The notes beneath the pieces are model-generated. The model had not been told where the DNA came from, ran no database searches, and saw only the letters and a list, made by a program, of their open reading frames with translations. From positions 124,001-188,000 of the forward strand of contig NZ_ATXC01000001.1 in NCBI RefSeq assembly GCF_000421485.1: 64,000 nucleotides of DNA, written 5' to 3'. This DNA is from Desulfurobacterium sp. TC5-1 (GTDB lineage Bacteria; Aquificota; Aquificia; Desulfurobacteriales; Desulfurobacteriaceae). Of the stretch, positions 7,581-15,791 are shown piece after piece. Both the position numbers and the translations under genes were made by a program. The stretch's first letter is position 1. Each line of letters starts with the position of its first letter.

Positions 7581-8156
7581 CTATCTCTCCATTGACCTAA
7601 CTATAGATATTATCTTGCAGGAGTTCTCCACGGCAGAGAGGTATTTAAACGCCTCTTCAACTGTTCTGCCGGTTGAAAAAGGTCCGTGTGATTTTACAAT
7701 CGCAATTTTACACTTTTTTAGAAGTTCTGGTAACTTTTCAGCCACTTCATTAGAACTTATCACGGTTTTTGCAGATAGGACAGGAACAGTTCCCAGTAAA
7801 AATTTTACTTCTGAATCAAGAGGGACGATTTCATCTGTTGTTAGGGAAACTGCTACTGTGTATGGAGAGTGGGCGTGAACGATAGCTTTTACATCAGGCA
7901 GCTGCTTATAAATGTTTCTGTGAACTTTCAACTCTATTGATGCTTCTCTATCGAGTTCTTCGTTTGGTTCCGTAGTTGTAACAACAATATCATCTTCCGT
8001 AAGGCATCCAAGCATTTTCCCCGATTTTTTTATCAGTATGTATTCGTTGTATCTTGCACTTATGTTGCCACCGTGACTGTCTGTTAGTCCCATTTCAAAA
8101 ATCAATTTTCCAATTTTTATAATCTCTTCCTTCAGTTTTTTTATCTCGATTTCCAC
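7581..8156 (-). CDS. Class II aldolase/adducin-family protein
   Basis: A protein of 191 residues of the FucA/AraD/MtnB fold. The phosphate-binding region GGNISAR lies near residue 27, and the three zinc-ligand histidines are present in VHAHSPY (two) and KSHGPFSTG (one). The catalytic glutamate position is occupied (ASIELKVH). This supports an active zinc lyase on a sugar phosphate such as L-fuculose-1-phosphate, or an MtnB-like dehydratase. Substrate cannot be chosen from sequence, and the neighbours (holB, tyrA) do not help. Spacing to both neighbours is one base. Confidence 0.8.
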   Translation of the reverse strand: MEIEIKKLKEEIIKIGKLIFEMGLTDSHGGNISARYNEYILIKKSGKMLGCLTEDDIVVTTTEPNEELDREASIELKVHRNIYKQLPDVKAIVHAHSPYTVAVSLTTDEIVPLDSEVKFLLGTVPVLSAKTVISSNEVAEKLPELLKKCKIAIVKSHGPFSTGRTVEEAFKYLSAVENSCKIISIVRSMER

Positions 8157-8157
8157 G

Positions 8158-8976
8158 TTAACCTCCGTTTTCTACAACATTTATGAGAATCCACTCGATG
8201 ACGTTCCTTGGTCTGCCGTAGAATTTTAAAAATGTTCTTCCTTTTTCTAATGGTTCAAACCATTTCAGGAATATCTTCTTTTCGGATAAAAGCAGTTCTA
8301 ACGAGTCAATGAACAGTTCTGTTTCTTCTCTTGACATGGATGAAAAATTGGAAGAGAAACTGGTTATGTTCTCGCTGAGTTTTCGCTCTTTTAAAAGTTT
8401 AATAAGTTCAGCTATCAGTTCAGGCACTTTGCTGTTTGCAAGTGCTATGGCCCTGCCGGCACTGTTTCCGCATAATTTAATTACTCTTTCATCGTACTGA
8501 ACACCTAAACTTTCAAGCACTGTTTTTACCTGCTGTTCGGTCAGCTTCCCGAAGTGGAATATCTTGCACCTTGATCGGATTGTTGGAAGTAAATGGTTCT
8601 CGTTTGAGGTTATTAAAATTATTGTTGCATAAGAAGGAGGTTCTTCTAACGTTTTCAGAAGGGCGTTTGCAGCTTCTGTTCGCATAGTTTCGGCGTTATC
8701 TATAATCAAGACTTTTTTTGACGAGTACTGAGGCTTTTTAAAAAGCCATGAGGAAGAGTCTCTTATCTCGTCTATTGTTGGCGGTTTCTCTTCACCTACG
8801 ATTTTCACCTCAAATGGATTTCCGGTTAGAATCTTTGCCGTTTCAACTGCAATAAGCTTTTTCCCTATGCCTTTTGGTCCTGAGAAAAGAACCGATGATG
8901 GAAATGTATCTTTCTCAATTAATTCTTCAATTGTGTGGAGTTGACTTGTATGTCCGACAATCGTGTTAAATCCCAT
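8158..8976 (-). CDS. holB: DNA polymerase III subunit delta prime
   Basis: Clamp-loader subunit, 272 residues from the ATG at 8976 (an ATG at 8994 lies further upstream in frame). The P-loop GPKGIGKK lacks the usual Ser/Thr after GK, consistent with a delta-prime that does not hydrolyse ATP. IIDNAETM and ANALLKTLEEPP are conserved clamp-loader motifs, followed by the SRC motif (RSRCK). No four-cysteine zinc module is seen between Walker A and B, as in some deep-branching HolB proteins. It overlaps tmk by 11 bases, a common bacterial pairing. Confidence 0.87.
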   Translation of the reverse strand: MGFNTIVGHTSQLHTIEELIEKDTFPSSVLFSGPKGIGKKLIAVETAKILTGNPFEVKIVGEEKPPTIDEIRDSSSWLFKKPQYSSKKVLIIDNAETMRTEAANALLKTLEEPPSYATIILITSNENHLLPTIRSRCKIFHFGKLTEQQVKTVLESLGVQYDERVIKLCGNSAGRAIALANSKVPELIAELIKLLKERKLSENITSFSSNFSSMSREETELFIDSLELLLSEKKIFLKWFEPLEKGRTFLKFYGRPRNVIEWILINVVENGG

Positions 8977-9583
8977 TTTTGAGTCTTCTCTCAATGATCT
9001 GATGAATTTCGCTAAAAATTTCTACAGTTCTTTTCCTTCCGTCTATAATAACTATTCTTTCTGGATAGCGTTTAGCTATTTCTAAATAGCCTTTCCGTAC
9101 TTTTTCATGAAATTCAAAATTTTCTTTTTCTATTCTGTCCTGTTTTCTTCCTTTGATTCTTGAGAATCCAATTTCTACAGGAATATCTATCAGGAAAGTG
9201 ATATCAGGAGAAAGGCCTCCAGTCGCAAGCTGGTTTAGGTGTTCTATTTCCTCTATAGGGAGTTCCCTACCGTATCCCTGATATGCCAGCGTTGCGTCCG
9301 AAAATCTGTCAGATATAACTATTGCGCCGGATGCAAGGGCTGGTTTTATCAGGTTTTGAACGTGGAATGAACGGGCAGCCATATAAAGCATTAACTCTGC
9401 CATTTCAGGAAAGTTTTCTTCTCTTTCAGAGAGAATAAATTCTCTCAACTCTTCAGCTGCCGGTGTCCCACCTGGCTCTCTTGTTAACACAACTTCGTAT
9501 CCAGCATCGAGGAACCACTCGTGCAAGAGTTTCGCCTGAGTGCTTTTTCCAGAACCTTCTATTCCTTCAAACGTTATGAACAT
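8966..9583 (-). CDS. tmk: Thymidylate kinase
   Basis: Phosphorylates dTMP to dTDP. A full-length protein of 205 residues with P-loop FEGIEGSGKST at the N-terminus, the LTREPGGTPAAEE segment, and the DR motif in ISDRFSDATLAYQGYGR. The LID region contains GRKQDR. It is flanked by the HIT gene (9 bases away) and holB (overlapping), so the three are probably co-transcribed. Confidence 0.95.
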   Translation of the reverse strand: MFITFEGIEGSGKSTQAKLLHEWFLDAGYEVVLTREPGGTPAAEELREFILSEREENFPEMAELMLYMAARSFHVQNLIKPALASGAIVISDRFSDATLAYQGYGRELPIEEIEHLNQLATGGLSPDITFLIDIPVEIGFSRIKGRKQDRIEKENFEFHEKVRKGYLEIAKRYPERIVIIDGRKRTVEIFSEIHQIIERRLKNGI

Positions 9584-9592
9584 TTTTACCGC

Positions 9593-9934
9593 CTATTTGC
9601 ATATCATTGGACCAAGTGGCTTTCCGGCAAAAAGATGGAAGTGAATGTGATAAATTTCCTGTCCGCCGTCGCGGTTGCAGTTTACAAGTATCCTGTAACC
9701 TTTTTCGTCAAATCCCATCTCTTTTGCAATTTTCCTGGCTACTAAAAAGATATGACCTATCAGTTCCCTGTGGTTTTCTTCAAGGTCGTTGACGGTTGGT
9801 ATGTGTTCTTTTGGGATAATTAGAATGTGGACCGGTGCTTGAGGATTTATATCGTGAAAGGCCATAACTTTTTCATCTTCATAGACGATTTTTGCAGGAA
9901 TTTCCCTGTTTACAATCTTACAGAATATGCACAT
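9593..9934 (-). CDS. HIT-family (HinT-like) nucleotide hydrolase
   Basis: A protein of 113 residues beginning CIFCKIVNREIPA with the histidine triad HIHFHLFAGK near its end. HinT-type members hydrolyse adenosine phosphoramidates and similar nucleotides. The start context and length are normal for the family. It is packed between a lipoprotein gene (2 bases) and tmk (9 bases). Confidence 0.92.
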   Translation of the reverse strand: MCIFCKIVNREIPAKIVYEDEKVMAFHDINPQAPVHILIIPKEHIPTVNDLEENHRELIGHIFLVARKIAKEMGFDEKGYRILVNCNRDGGQEIYHIHFHLFAGKPLGPMICK

Positions 9935-9936
9935 CC

Positions 9937-10833
9937 CTACCTCCTTACAGCAGGTTTTGAGAGGGTAATGTTCCCTGCCTTATCAACGGCACCTATTCTG
10001 TAGGTACCGTTAAGACATCTCTTAAGCATGAATGTTAATCCTGTTGTTTTCCCGATGCATTTACCATTATAAAAAATTTTATAGTACTTTACATCTCTGG
10101 ATATTGACGGTTCCCATACAAGGTAGCACGCATGGTCTGTTATCAATATAGGATTTTCAGGAGGGGCTGGAGGTATATTGTCCTTGGGGATGACCTCTAT
10201 TACTTTTGTGAAGGGTCCTTTTATCTCGTTGTTGGCATATCGTGCACAGTAAAAATATTTTTTTCCGTTTTCCACCCTGCTGTCAGTAAAAAGATTACCT
10301 GATATTGTTTTAAAAGGTTTAATTATGTTGAAATGACCGGTGTCGGATTTAAAGATCTCTATAGTTTTGTACTTATGTTTTTTGAATTCAATTTTAACTA
10401 TTCTGTCTCCTGCTTTTACAGATTTTAAAGTAGGTGCTTCCTGAATAGGTGCTTTGATTATTCTGCATACAGGTTCAGAGAATTCGCCTATAAATTCTTT
10501 AAAAACAGCAGCAACCCGGAAGCATATCTTTGTATTTTGTTTTAGTGGTTTGTATTTGAAGTAGTTTTTGTTTGTTTCTACTGTACTGTGACCAAAATTT
10601 ATGTCTATGATGTATTTGATGTCCTTTTTTTCCTCTTTAGATATAGGTTCACCGTCTTCAAATTTTGCCGGGCTTTCCCAGTAAATTAAAGGCGTTGATA
10701 CTACCTGCTGGTAGTGGATTTTTGAAGGAGGTAGGGGATGAAAGTCTCTTGGAGGTAAAGGATTTCCTCTTCTTCCACATGTGCTGAACGAGGAAAGAAA
10801 AATAATAAAAATAAATGCTAAAATTTGCTTCAC
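9937..10833 (-). CDS. Lipoprotein with fibronectin type III-like domains
   Basis: The GTG at 10833 is preceded four bases away by AGGAGG and gives a 19-residue lipoprotein signal ending SSFSTC, followed by GRRGNPLPP, a short motif common after lipidated cysteines. An ATG at 10851 would give a less typical leader. The remainder (about 298 residues in all) has two or more Ig-like beta modules resembling FN3 (for example PPAPPENPILI and KYYKIFYNGKCIGKTTG). It is probably anchored in the outer membrane or periplasm. It follows the hybrid kinase gene directly; any functional link is unproven. Confidence 0.65.
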   Translation of the reverse strand: MKQILAFIFIIFLSSFSTCGRRGNPLPPRDFHPLPPSKIHYQQVVSTPLIYWESPAKFEDGEPISKEEKKDIKYIIDINFGHSTVETNKNYFKYKPLKQNTKICFRVAAVFKEFIGEFSEPVCRIIKAPIQEAPTLKSVKAGDRIVKIEFKKHKYKTIEIFKSDTGHFNIIKPFKTISGNLFTDSRVENGKKYFYCARYANNEIKGPFTKVIEVIPKDNIPPAPPENPILITDHACYLVWEPSISRDVKYYKIFYNGKCIGKTTGLTFMLKRCLNGTYRIGAVDKAGNITLSKPAVRR

Positions 10834-10847
10834 GGTACCTCCTAACA

Positions 10848-13073
10848 TCAATTCTTTGATTTCTTTTCCTTTGTCTGGATAAAAATTTCTTGAAGTTTTT
10901 TCACGTCTATCGGTTTTGTTATGTAGCCGTCAGCACCGTGCTTTTTGGCCTCTATTTCTGTGTCTTTATATGCGTCTGCCGTAAGCATGTATATGGGTGT
11001 TTTTATACCTGCCTTTCTCATCTTCTCAAGAGCTTCAAAGCCGTCCATAACAGGCATCTGCAGGTCGAGGAATATAACGTCATAATTATTCTTGACGGCT
11101 TTTTCATACGCTTCAGCTCCATTTTCTGCCATGTCTATATGTTTAATGTTAAAGTTCTTTTCAAGGATTTTCTGGAATAGTTTCCTGTTGATTGGTTCAT
11201 CTTCTGCTGCCAGTACTTTAAGGTTGGAAAAATTGTAGTGTTTTTTCAACTCAGTTGAAGAAAGCGAGGTTTCCTTTTCCTCTTCTGTCTTTTCTCTTCC
11301 CTTTTTCAATTTAAATGAAACATAGAAGGTGCTTCCCTTTCCGTATTCTGATTCAAACCAGATATCACCTCCCATAAGTTTAGCCAGTGTTTTAGATATG
11401 TATAAGCCAAGGCCAGTTCCTTTTATTCCCTGGGTTTCTTTTGTGCATACTCTTCCAAACGGTTTAAAAAGTTCTTTTTTTCTGTTTTGAGGTATTCCTG
11501 TATCTTTTACGTAAAAGATAATTTCAATACTCCCGTTAGTTTCTTTCATGTCCTTTATGCCTATTTCAACAAAACCTTTTTGAGTATATTTGCAGGCGTT
11601 TGATATCAGGTTGTAGAAAATTTGCTTTATACGCTTCTGGTCTCCTATGAAAAGTGTGTCAAACTGAGGAACTTTGCATTTTATTTCAAGTTCTGGATTC
11701 TTTTTGGTTGATGTTGATATGATGACGTCCTGAATAATGCGGTTAAGGTCAAATTCTTCTTCTTTGAGTTCTATCTGTCCGGTCTGAATTTTTGTTGTAT
11801 CAAGAAGATCTTCTATCAATTCAACAAGCTGGTGAGCAGAGAGTTCTGCGTTTTTGACGTATGATTCCTGCTCTTTGCTCAAATTTGTTTTGAGGAGAAG
11901 ATTTAGGAACCCTATGATTCCGTTAAGAGGAGTTCTGAGTTCGTGGGAAACTGAAGCGATAAATATTTTTTCATTATATGCGAATCTCTTGAATGCTTCA
12001 AGCAACTTGTTTATGTTTTTTGCAATTTCACCCATTTCTCCTGGAGTGTTTTCATCCATCCTCGTATCAAATTTTCCAACAGTTGCGTGGGAGAGAACTT
12101 TTTTGAGGTCATTTATGTTTTTATATATGTCATTGATGATGGTAAAGAAAAAGTAACCCAACACTGCAAGGAAACATATTAAAAATAGAAGTGCAAGAAT
12201 GAAGTTTGTTTTTGCTCTTTTTTCTATTTTTATGGCATTTTTAATTTCATATCTTGCTATTTTTTCTTCAAAATCTTTCAATTTTTCTATATATTTTGTT
12301 TCTATATTCCACCACTCCTGTGGGGATATGTCGGGTTTTTCTCCGTGTAAAACAGCCTCGATTGTGCGATAAACTTTTTGTCCTTCAGGCAATGCTCGTA
12401 TTTTTTTAAGCTCTGTTTCTATGTCCGGTGAAATGTGGGATGCTGATACTATACGCTTTTCATATATGGCCCTTTCTACATTTTTGATAAGATTTTCATC
12501 AAATCCTTTGAAAAGTCCAACACCTATATAAGCTCTTAGTTTTCCTTCTATATTTTTTAATCTGTCAAGAGGATAGATTAAATTTGAATATCTGGATGGT
12601 GCTTCCCTGTATTTAAAAAAGTCGTATAGGTTCTCTATGAGATTGCAATAATAGAGAAAGATTACATTGTAGTCCGGCGTTTTTTCAATTATTGCTTTCC
12701 GGAGCTTTTCAAGATTGGAAAGATCTTTATTTAACTTTTTTTCTATTTCTTTTGATATGGGGATTGAGGATTCGTTAAGTTTCTCTTGAAGTTTTACCAA
12801 TCTGGCGTCAAATATATTCCTTTCCTCATACATTTTGTTGCGAAAATATGTGTTATGGGAGGCGGCAAATATGGTTGACAGTCCTCTTTCTTTTTCTGCT
12901 TCATTTATGAAATCAATGAGATAAAGAGAAATTTGTGCATATTCAAGATTGTTTAAGCTTCTTTTGTATTCTTTATAACTGTAAAAAAGCATGTATGAGA
13001 AATTTATAAGAAAAGCAACAAGCGATACTGTCACGAGAAGCAGAAGTTTTGTTCTCAGAGATAGTTGCTTCAT
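10848..13073 (-). CDS. Hybrid sensor histidine kinase with NIT-like sensor
   Basis: A protein of 741 residues. TM1 lies at about 10-32, then a large helical periplasmic sensor containing EAEKERGLSTIF, which resembles the nitrate/nitrite-sensing NIT domain (the ERG-L-S signature). TM2 is at about 292-314, then HAMP, HisKA with H377 (SHELRTPLNG), an ATPase domain with NLISNACKY and KGTGLGLYIS, and a C-terminal receiver with D670 (FLDLQMPVMDG). It follows an HPt gene and an HD-GYP regulator, so a kinase to receiver to HPt to REC-HD-GYP phosphorelay is likely. The ligand is inferred only from the sensor motif. Confidence 0.88.
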   Translation of the reverse strand: MKQLSLRTKLLLLVTVSLVAFLINFSYMLFYSYKEYKRSLNNLEYAQISLYLIDFINEAEKERGLSTIFAASHNTYFRNKMYEERNIFDARLVKLQEKLNESSIPISKEIEKKLNKDLSNLEKLRKAIIEKTPDYNVIFLYYCNLIENLYDFFKYREAPSRYSNLIYPLDRLKNIEGKLRAYIGVGLFKGFDENLIKNVERAIYEKRIVSASHISPDIETELKKIRALPEGQKVYRTIEAVLHGEKPDISPQEWWNIETKYIEKLKDFEEKIARYEIKNAIKIEKRAKTNFILALLFLICFLAVLGYFFFTIINDIYKNINDLKKVLSHATVGKFDTRMDENTPGEMGEIAKNINKLLEAFKRFAYNEKIFIASVSHELRTPLNGIIGFLNLLLKTNLSKEQESYVKNAELSAHQLVELIEDLLDTTKIQTGQIELKEEEFDLNRIIQDVIISTSTKKNPELEIKCKVPQFDTLFIGDQKRIKQIFYNLISNACKYTQKGFVEIGIKDMKETNGSIEIIFYVKDTGIPQNRKKELFKPFGRVCTKETQGIKGTGLGLYISKTLAKLMGGDIWFESEYGKGSTFYVSFKLKKGREKTEEEKETSLSSTELKKHYNFSNLKVLAAEDEPINRKLFQKILEKNFNIKHIDMAENGAEAYEKAVKNNYDVIFLDLQMPVMDGFEALEKMRKAGIKTPIYMLTADAYKDTEIEAKKHGADGYITKPIDVKKLQEIFIQTKEKKSKN

Positions 13074-13078
13074 AACAG

Positions 13079-13417
13079 TTATCCTTTGAGTTTGTTTATC
13101 GCTTTTTTTACCTGTTCTTCAAGTTTTTCAAAGTTGTTATTATTTTCATACAATCTCTTGACTTTTCTGAATTCTTCGGCTTCTTCTTCCATTCCCATAT
13201 TAAGAAGTATTCCTTTAAGTGCATGAGTTATTTTTATCAGGGTGTCTGCGTTTTTCTCTTTTAAGGCTTTTTCTATTAAAAAAAGCTTGCTTTTGATAGA
13301 AGTTATTCCGTCTTCTATAAGTTCCTTTATGTCATCATTTTCAAATCCGAAATTTTCAAGATGCTTATAGGCTTTCTTCTTTATGTTTTCAATTATTTCT
13401 TCCTTGATTTGCATCAT
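13079..13417 (-). CDS. Stand-alone HPt phosphotransfer protein
   Basis: A protein of 112 residues that is almost all helix. The phospho-histidine is H65 in KITHALKGILLNMG, matching the HPt signature AHxLKGxxxNxG. The start is an ATG or the ATG directly after it, behind GGGAGG and overlapping the HD-GYP gene stop. Its position between a hybrid kinase and an HD-GYP response regulator suggests it carries phosphate between their receivers. Confidence 0.82.
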   Translation of the reverse strand: MMQIKEEIIENIKKKAYKHLENFGFENDDIKELIEDGITSIKSKLFLIEKALKEKNADTLIKITHALKGILLNMGMEEEAEEFRKVKRLYENNNNFEKLEEQVKKAINKLKG

Positions 13418-14499
13418 ACTGCCTCCCTCTCTTCTGTTTTTGAAAGAGTTTCGTAAATTTCCCTTACTTTTTTTTCGTTTTCAACAAATACATCTAACAA
13501 CTCAGGGTCGAAACTTTTGCCTCTTTCTGATTTTACGATTTCCATTGCTTCTTCAAACGAGAATGCTCTTTTGTAAGGTCTTACAGATGTCAAAGCGTCA
13601 AACACATCCGCAATAGCAGTTATTCTTGCTTCAAGTGGAATTTCCTTTTCCTTTAACCCTTCGGGATATCCCTTTCCGTTCCACTTTTCATGGTGATAGA
13701 GAGCAATTCTGGAGGCGAATTTGAGTAAAGGGATTTTTGTACCTTTTAGTATTTCAACACCATAAATTGTATGTTTTTTCATTATTTCCCACTCTTCCGG
13801 TGTTAGCTTTCCCTTTTTCCCTAAGATACTTTCAGGTATTGCTATTTTTCCTATGTCATGGAGTGGTGATGCCAGGTATATGTCTTCAATGAATTTTTTG
13901 TCACATCCATATTTTTCTGCTATCAATTTGCAGTACTCTGCTACTCTTTTAATGTGGTTTCCTGTAAATTGGTCTTTGTATTCTGTTGCTGCCGCTAAAC
14001 GGAATATAATTTCTTCTTCCCTTTCTCTGATTTCTTTTACTGCTTTGGCAACGGCATTTTCAAGGAGGAGAGTTTTGTCCTTAAGGAGGAGATAGTTTTC
14101 TATTAGCTTTATGTTGTTCATTATTCGTATTGGGAATTCCACTGGATCAACAGGTTTGACGGTGTAATCATTTGCACCAAGGAGAAGAGCTTTAACACGG
14201 GATTCTTTATCTTCGAGACTTGTTACCACAATGATTTTTAGCTCTTCCATGTTGTAGTTCTTTCTGGTTTCTCTGATAAGATCGTATCCACTTATTTCCG
14301 GCATCATTATGTCTGTTATTATCAGGTGAGGATGTTCTTTTTCTATTATTTTAAGAGCTTTTTGGGCAGATGTTGTGGCTTCGATGTGAAATGTAAATAT
14401 AGAGTAAACTTTATCTATTGCTTTTTCTACAAGTTTTTTCATGAGATTGATATTAAAAGGTTCGTCATCGACTATAAGGATTCTGATTGTTTTTTCCAT
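13414..14499 (-). CDS. Response regulator with HD-GYP cyclic di-GMP phosphodiesterase domain
   Basis: A protein of 361 residues. Receiver domain at 1-125 with D63 (ITDIMMPEISG), a helical linker, and an HD-GYP domain at about 160-350. The metal-ligand HD is in PLHDIGKIAIPESIL, further histidines are in KKHTIYGVEIL and LYHHEKWNGKGYPEGL, and the GYP triplet is intact. It should degrade cyclic di-GMP when activated by phosphorylation. It is the first gene of the long minus-strand unit, with a palindrome and candidate promoter just upstream. Confidence 0.92.
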   Translation of the reverse strand: MEKTIRILIVDDEPFNINLMKKLVEKAIDKVYSIFTFHIEATTSAQKALKIIEKEHPHLIITDIMMPEISGYDLIRETRKNYNMEELKIIVVTSLEDKESRVKALLLGANDYTVKPVDPVEFPIRIMNNIKLIENYLLLKDKTLLLENAVAKAVKEIREREEEIIFRLAAATEYKDQFTGNHIKRVAEYCKLIAEKYGCDKKFIEDIYLASPLHDIGKIAIPESILGKKGKLTPEEWEIMKKHTIYGVEILKGTKIPLLKFASRIALYHHEKWNGKGYPEGLKEKEIPLEARITAIADVFDALTSVRPYKRAFSFEEAMEIVKSERGKSFDPELLDVFVENEKKVREIYETLSKTEEREAV

Positions 14500-14522
14500 A
14501 TGTCAATCCTCACTCTTTATGG

Positions 14523-14538
14523 GTGAATGACCATTCAC
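14523..14538. promoter_or_regulatory. Candidate operator, perfect 16-bp inverted repeat
   Basis: GTGAATGACCATTCAC has 7-base arms around a 2-base centre. It lies 24 bases upstream of the HD-GYP start and just downstream of a candidate -10, where a repressor would block transcription. Its form, TGAATG-NN-CATTCA, resembles TetR-family operators. No matching regulator gene is in the window. Confidence 0.5.
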
Positions 14539-14543
14539 AGAAA

Positions 14544-14572
14544 AAATAATACTAATATTTTTGAATTGCAAC
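14544..14572 (-). promoter_or_regulatory. Candidate promoter of the ten-gene minus-strand unit
   Basis: On the minus strand TTGCAA is followed after 17 bases by TATTTT. The -10 lies a few bases before the palindrome at 14523-14538. The -10 is weak and the surroundings are very AT-rich, so other registers are possible. Confidence 0.3.
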
Positions 14573-14607
14573 TCTACGCATTTTTAAAAAATTTTTTATC
14601 TTATTAA

Positions 14608-15681
14608 TTACTGATTACCCGCTCTGTACCATATGTTGCACGCACCTTCACCGGAGACCATGCAGGGCCCTTTTGGTGTCCTTGGCGTACATACTTTACC
14701 GAATAGTTTACATTCTGATGGATACGCTTTGCCAAGGACAATTTTGTCACATATACATCCGGGTATCTTTTCCTCTTTTATCTCTGGCAGGTTGAATTTT
14801 ACTCTTGCATTAATGTTACTGTACTCCTTTTTGAGTTCCAATCCTGATTGTGGAATGTATCCAATTCCCCTCCAGTTTACATCTGCTTTTTCAAAATATT
14901 TGTACATCAGTTCAAGAGCCTTTTTATTCCCTTCGTCTCTTACTACTCCTTTGTAAACGTTTTCCAATTTTGGCTTTTCGTCTTTTATCTGTGCTAATAT
15001 TACTGCGAATGCAAGCAGAAGATTTTCCGGTTCAAATCCTGCTACTACCGTTGGTATTCCGTACTTTTCCGGAAATCTTTTCCACGCATTTGCACCGACT
15101 ATTGCCGAAACGTGTCCCGGAGCGACGAAGGCGTCAACGCCAACTTCACTATCCTTGACAAGGATTTCCATTATTTCTGGTGTAAGTTTTTGGGATGTGA
15201 GGATTGTTACATTTTCAGGCAGTCCCATCTCTATGAGTGCTGCTGTAGGTGCTGTTGTGGTTTCAAATCCTATTGAGAAGAATACAACGTTTTTATCAGG
15301 ATTTTCTTTTGCTATTTTAATGACTTCGTGTGGAGCGCTTATCATTTTGTAATGTTTACCTTCACTTCTTATGGAGCCTATTTTTGTAGGTACTCTTAGC
15401 ATGTCACCGTAGGTTAAAAGTATGGTGTCGTCTCTCTGTGATAGCTTTATGGCGTTGATTATGTCACTTTCTGAGCATACGCAGACAGGGCATCCAGGAC
15501 CGGGAACGAGTTCTATTGTTTCAGGCATAAGACTTCTCATACCGCTGAAAGTAATTGTATGTTCGTGAGAACCACAGACATTCATTATCTTTATTTTTCT
15601 ATCTCTTGGTGCGAGCTCGTGGATTAGATTTATGAGCTTTTCTGAATTATCGTAAACTTTAAGTACTTTCTCTATGTTCAT
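14608..15681 (-). CDS. hypD: Hydrogenase maturation protein HypD
   Basis: Scaffold iron-sulfur protein for building the Fe(CN)2CO unit of [NiFe]-hydrogenases with HypC. The ATG at 15681 follows AGGAGG and gives 357 residues; a longer frame upstream is less likely. Signature motifs are present: NVCGSHEHT, GPGCPVCVC, GFETTT, and the C-terminal cysteine set CICDKIVLGKAYPSEC to GACNIWYRAG that binds the 4Fe-4S cluster. The other hyp genes are not in this window, so hypD is separate here. It matches the sulfhydrogenase-type genes at 62-64 kb. Confidence 0.95.
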   Translation of the reverse strand: MNIEKVLKVYDNSEKLINLIHELAPRDRKIKIMNVCGSHEHTITFSGMRSLMPETIELVPGPGCPVCVCSESDIINAIKLSQRDDTILLTYGDMLRVPTKIGSIRSEGKHYKMISAPHEVIKIAKENPDKNVVFFSIGFETTTAPTAALIEMGLPENVTILTSQKLTPEIMEILVKDSEVGVDAFVAPGHVSAIVGANAWKRFPEKYGIPTVVAGFEPENLLLAFAVILAQIKDEKPKLENVYKGVVRDEGNKKALELMYKYFEKADVNWRGIGYIPQSGLELKKEYSNINARVKFNLPEIKEEKIPGCICDKIVLGKAYPSECKLFGKVCTPRTPKGPCMVSGEGACNIWYRAGNQ

Positions 15682-15709
15682 ACACACCTCCTCATTCTGG
15701 CTAAAAAGG

Positions 15710-15718
15710 ATTTTAACA
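15710..15718 (-). promoter_or_regulatory. Candidate extended -10 promoter for hypD
   Basis: On the minus strand TGTTAAAAT gives an extended -10 (TGn then TAAAAT), 28 bases before the hypD start. No good -35 is seen at the right distance. Confidence 0.35.
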
Positions 15719-15733
15719 TACATGTTTCTTTTC

Positions 15734-15762
15734 TTGGATTTGAACCGATATTGTCGTAAAAT
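15734..15762 (+). promoter_or_regulatory. Candidate promoter for the ymdB-folD operon
   Basis: TTGGAT, 17-base spacer, TAAAAT, ending 29 bases before the TTG start at 15792. It lies in the short divergent region shared with hypD. Confidence 0.45.
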
Positions 15763-15791
15763 TCCTTTAATTTCTGCTTCGGGAGTTTACT

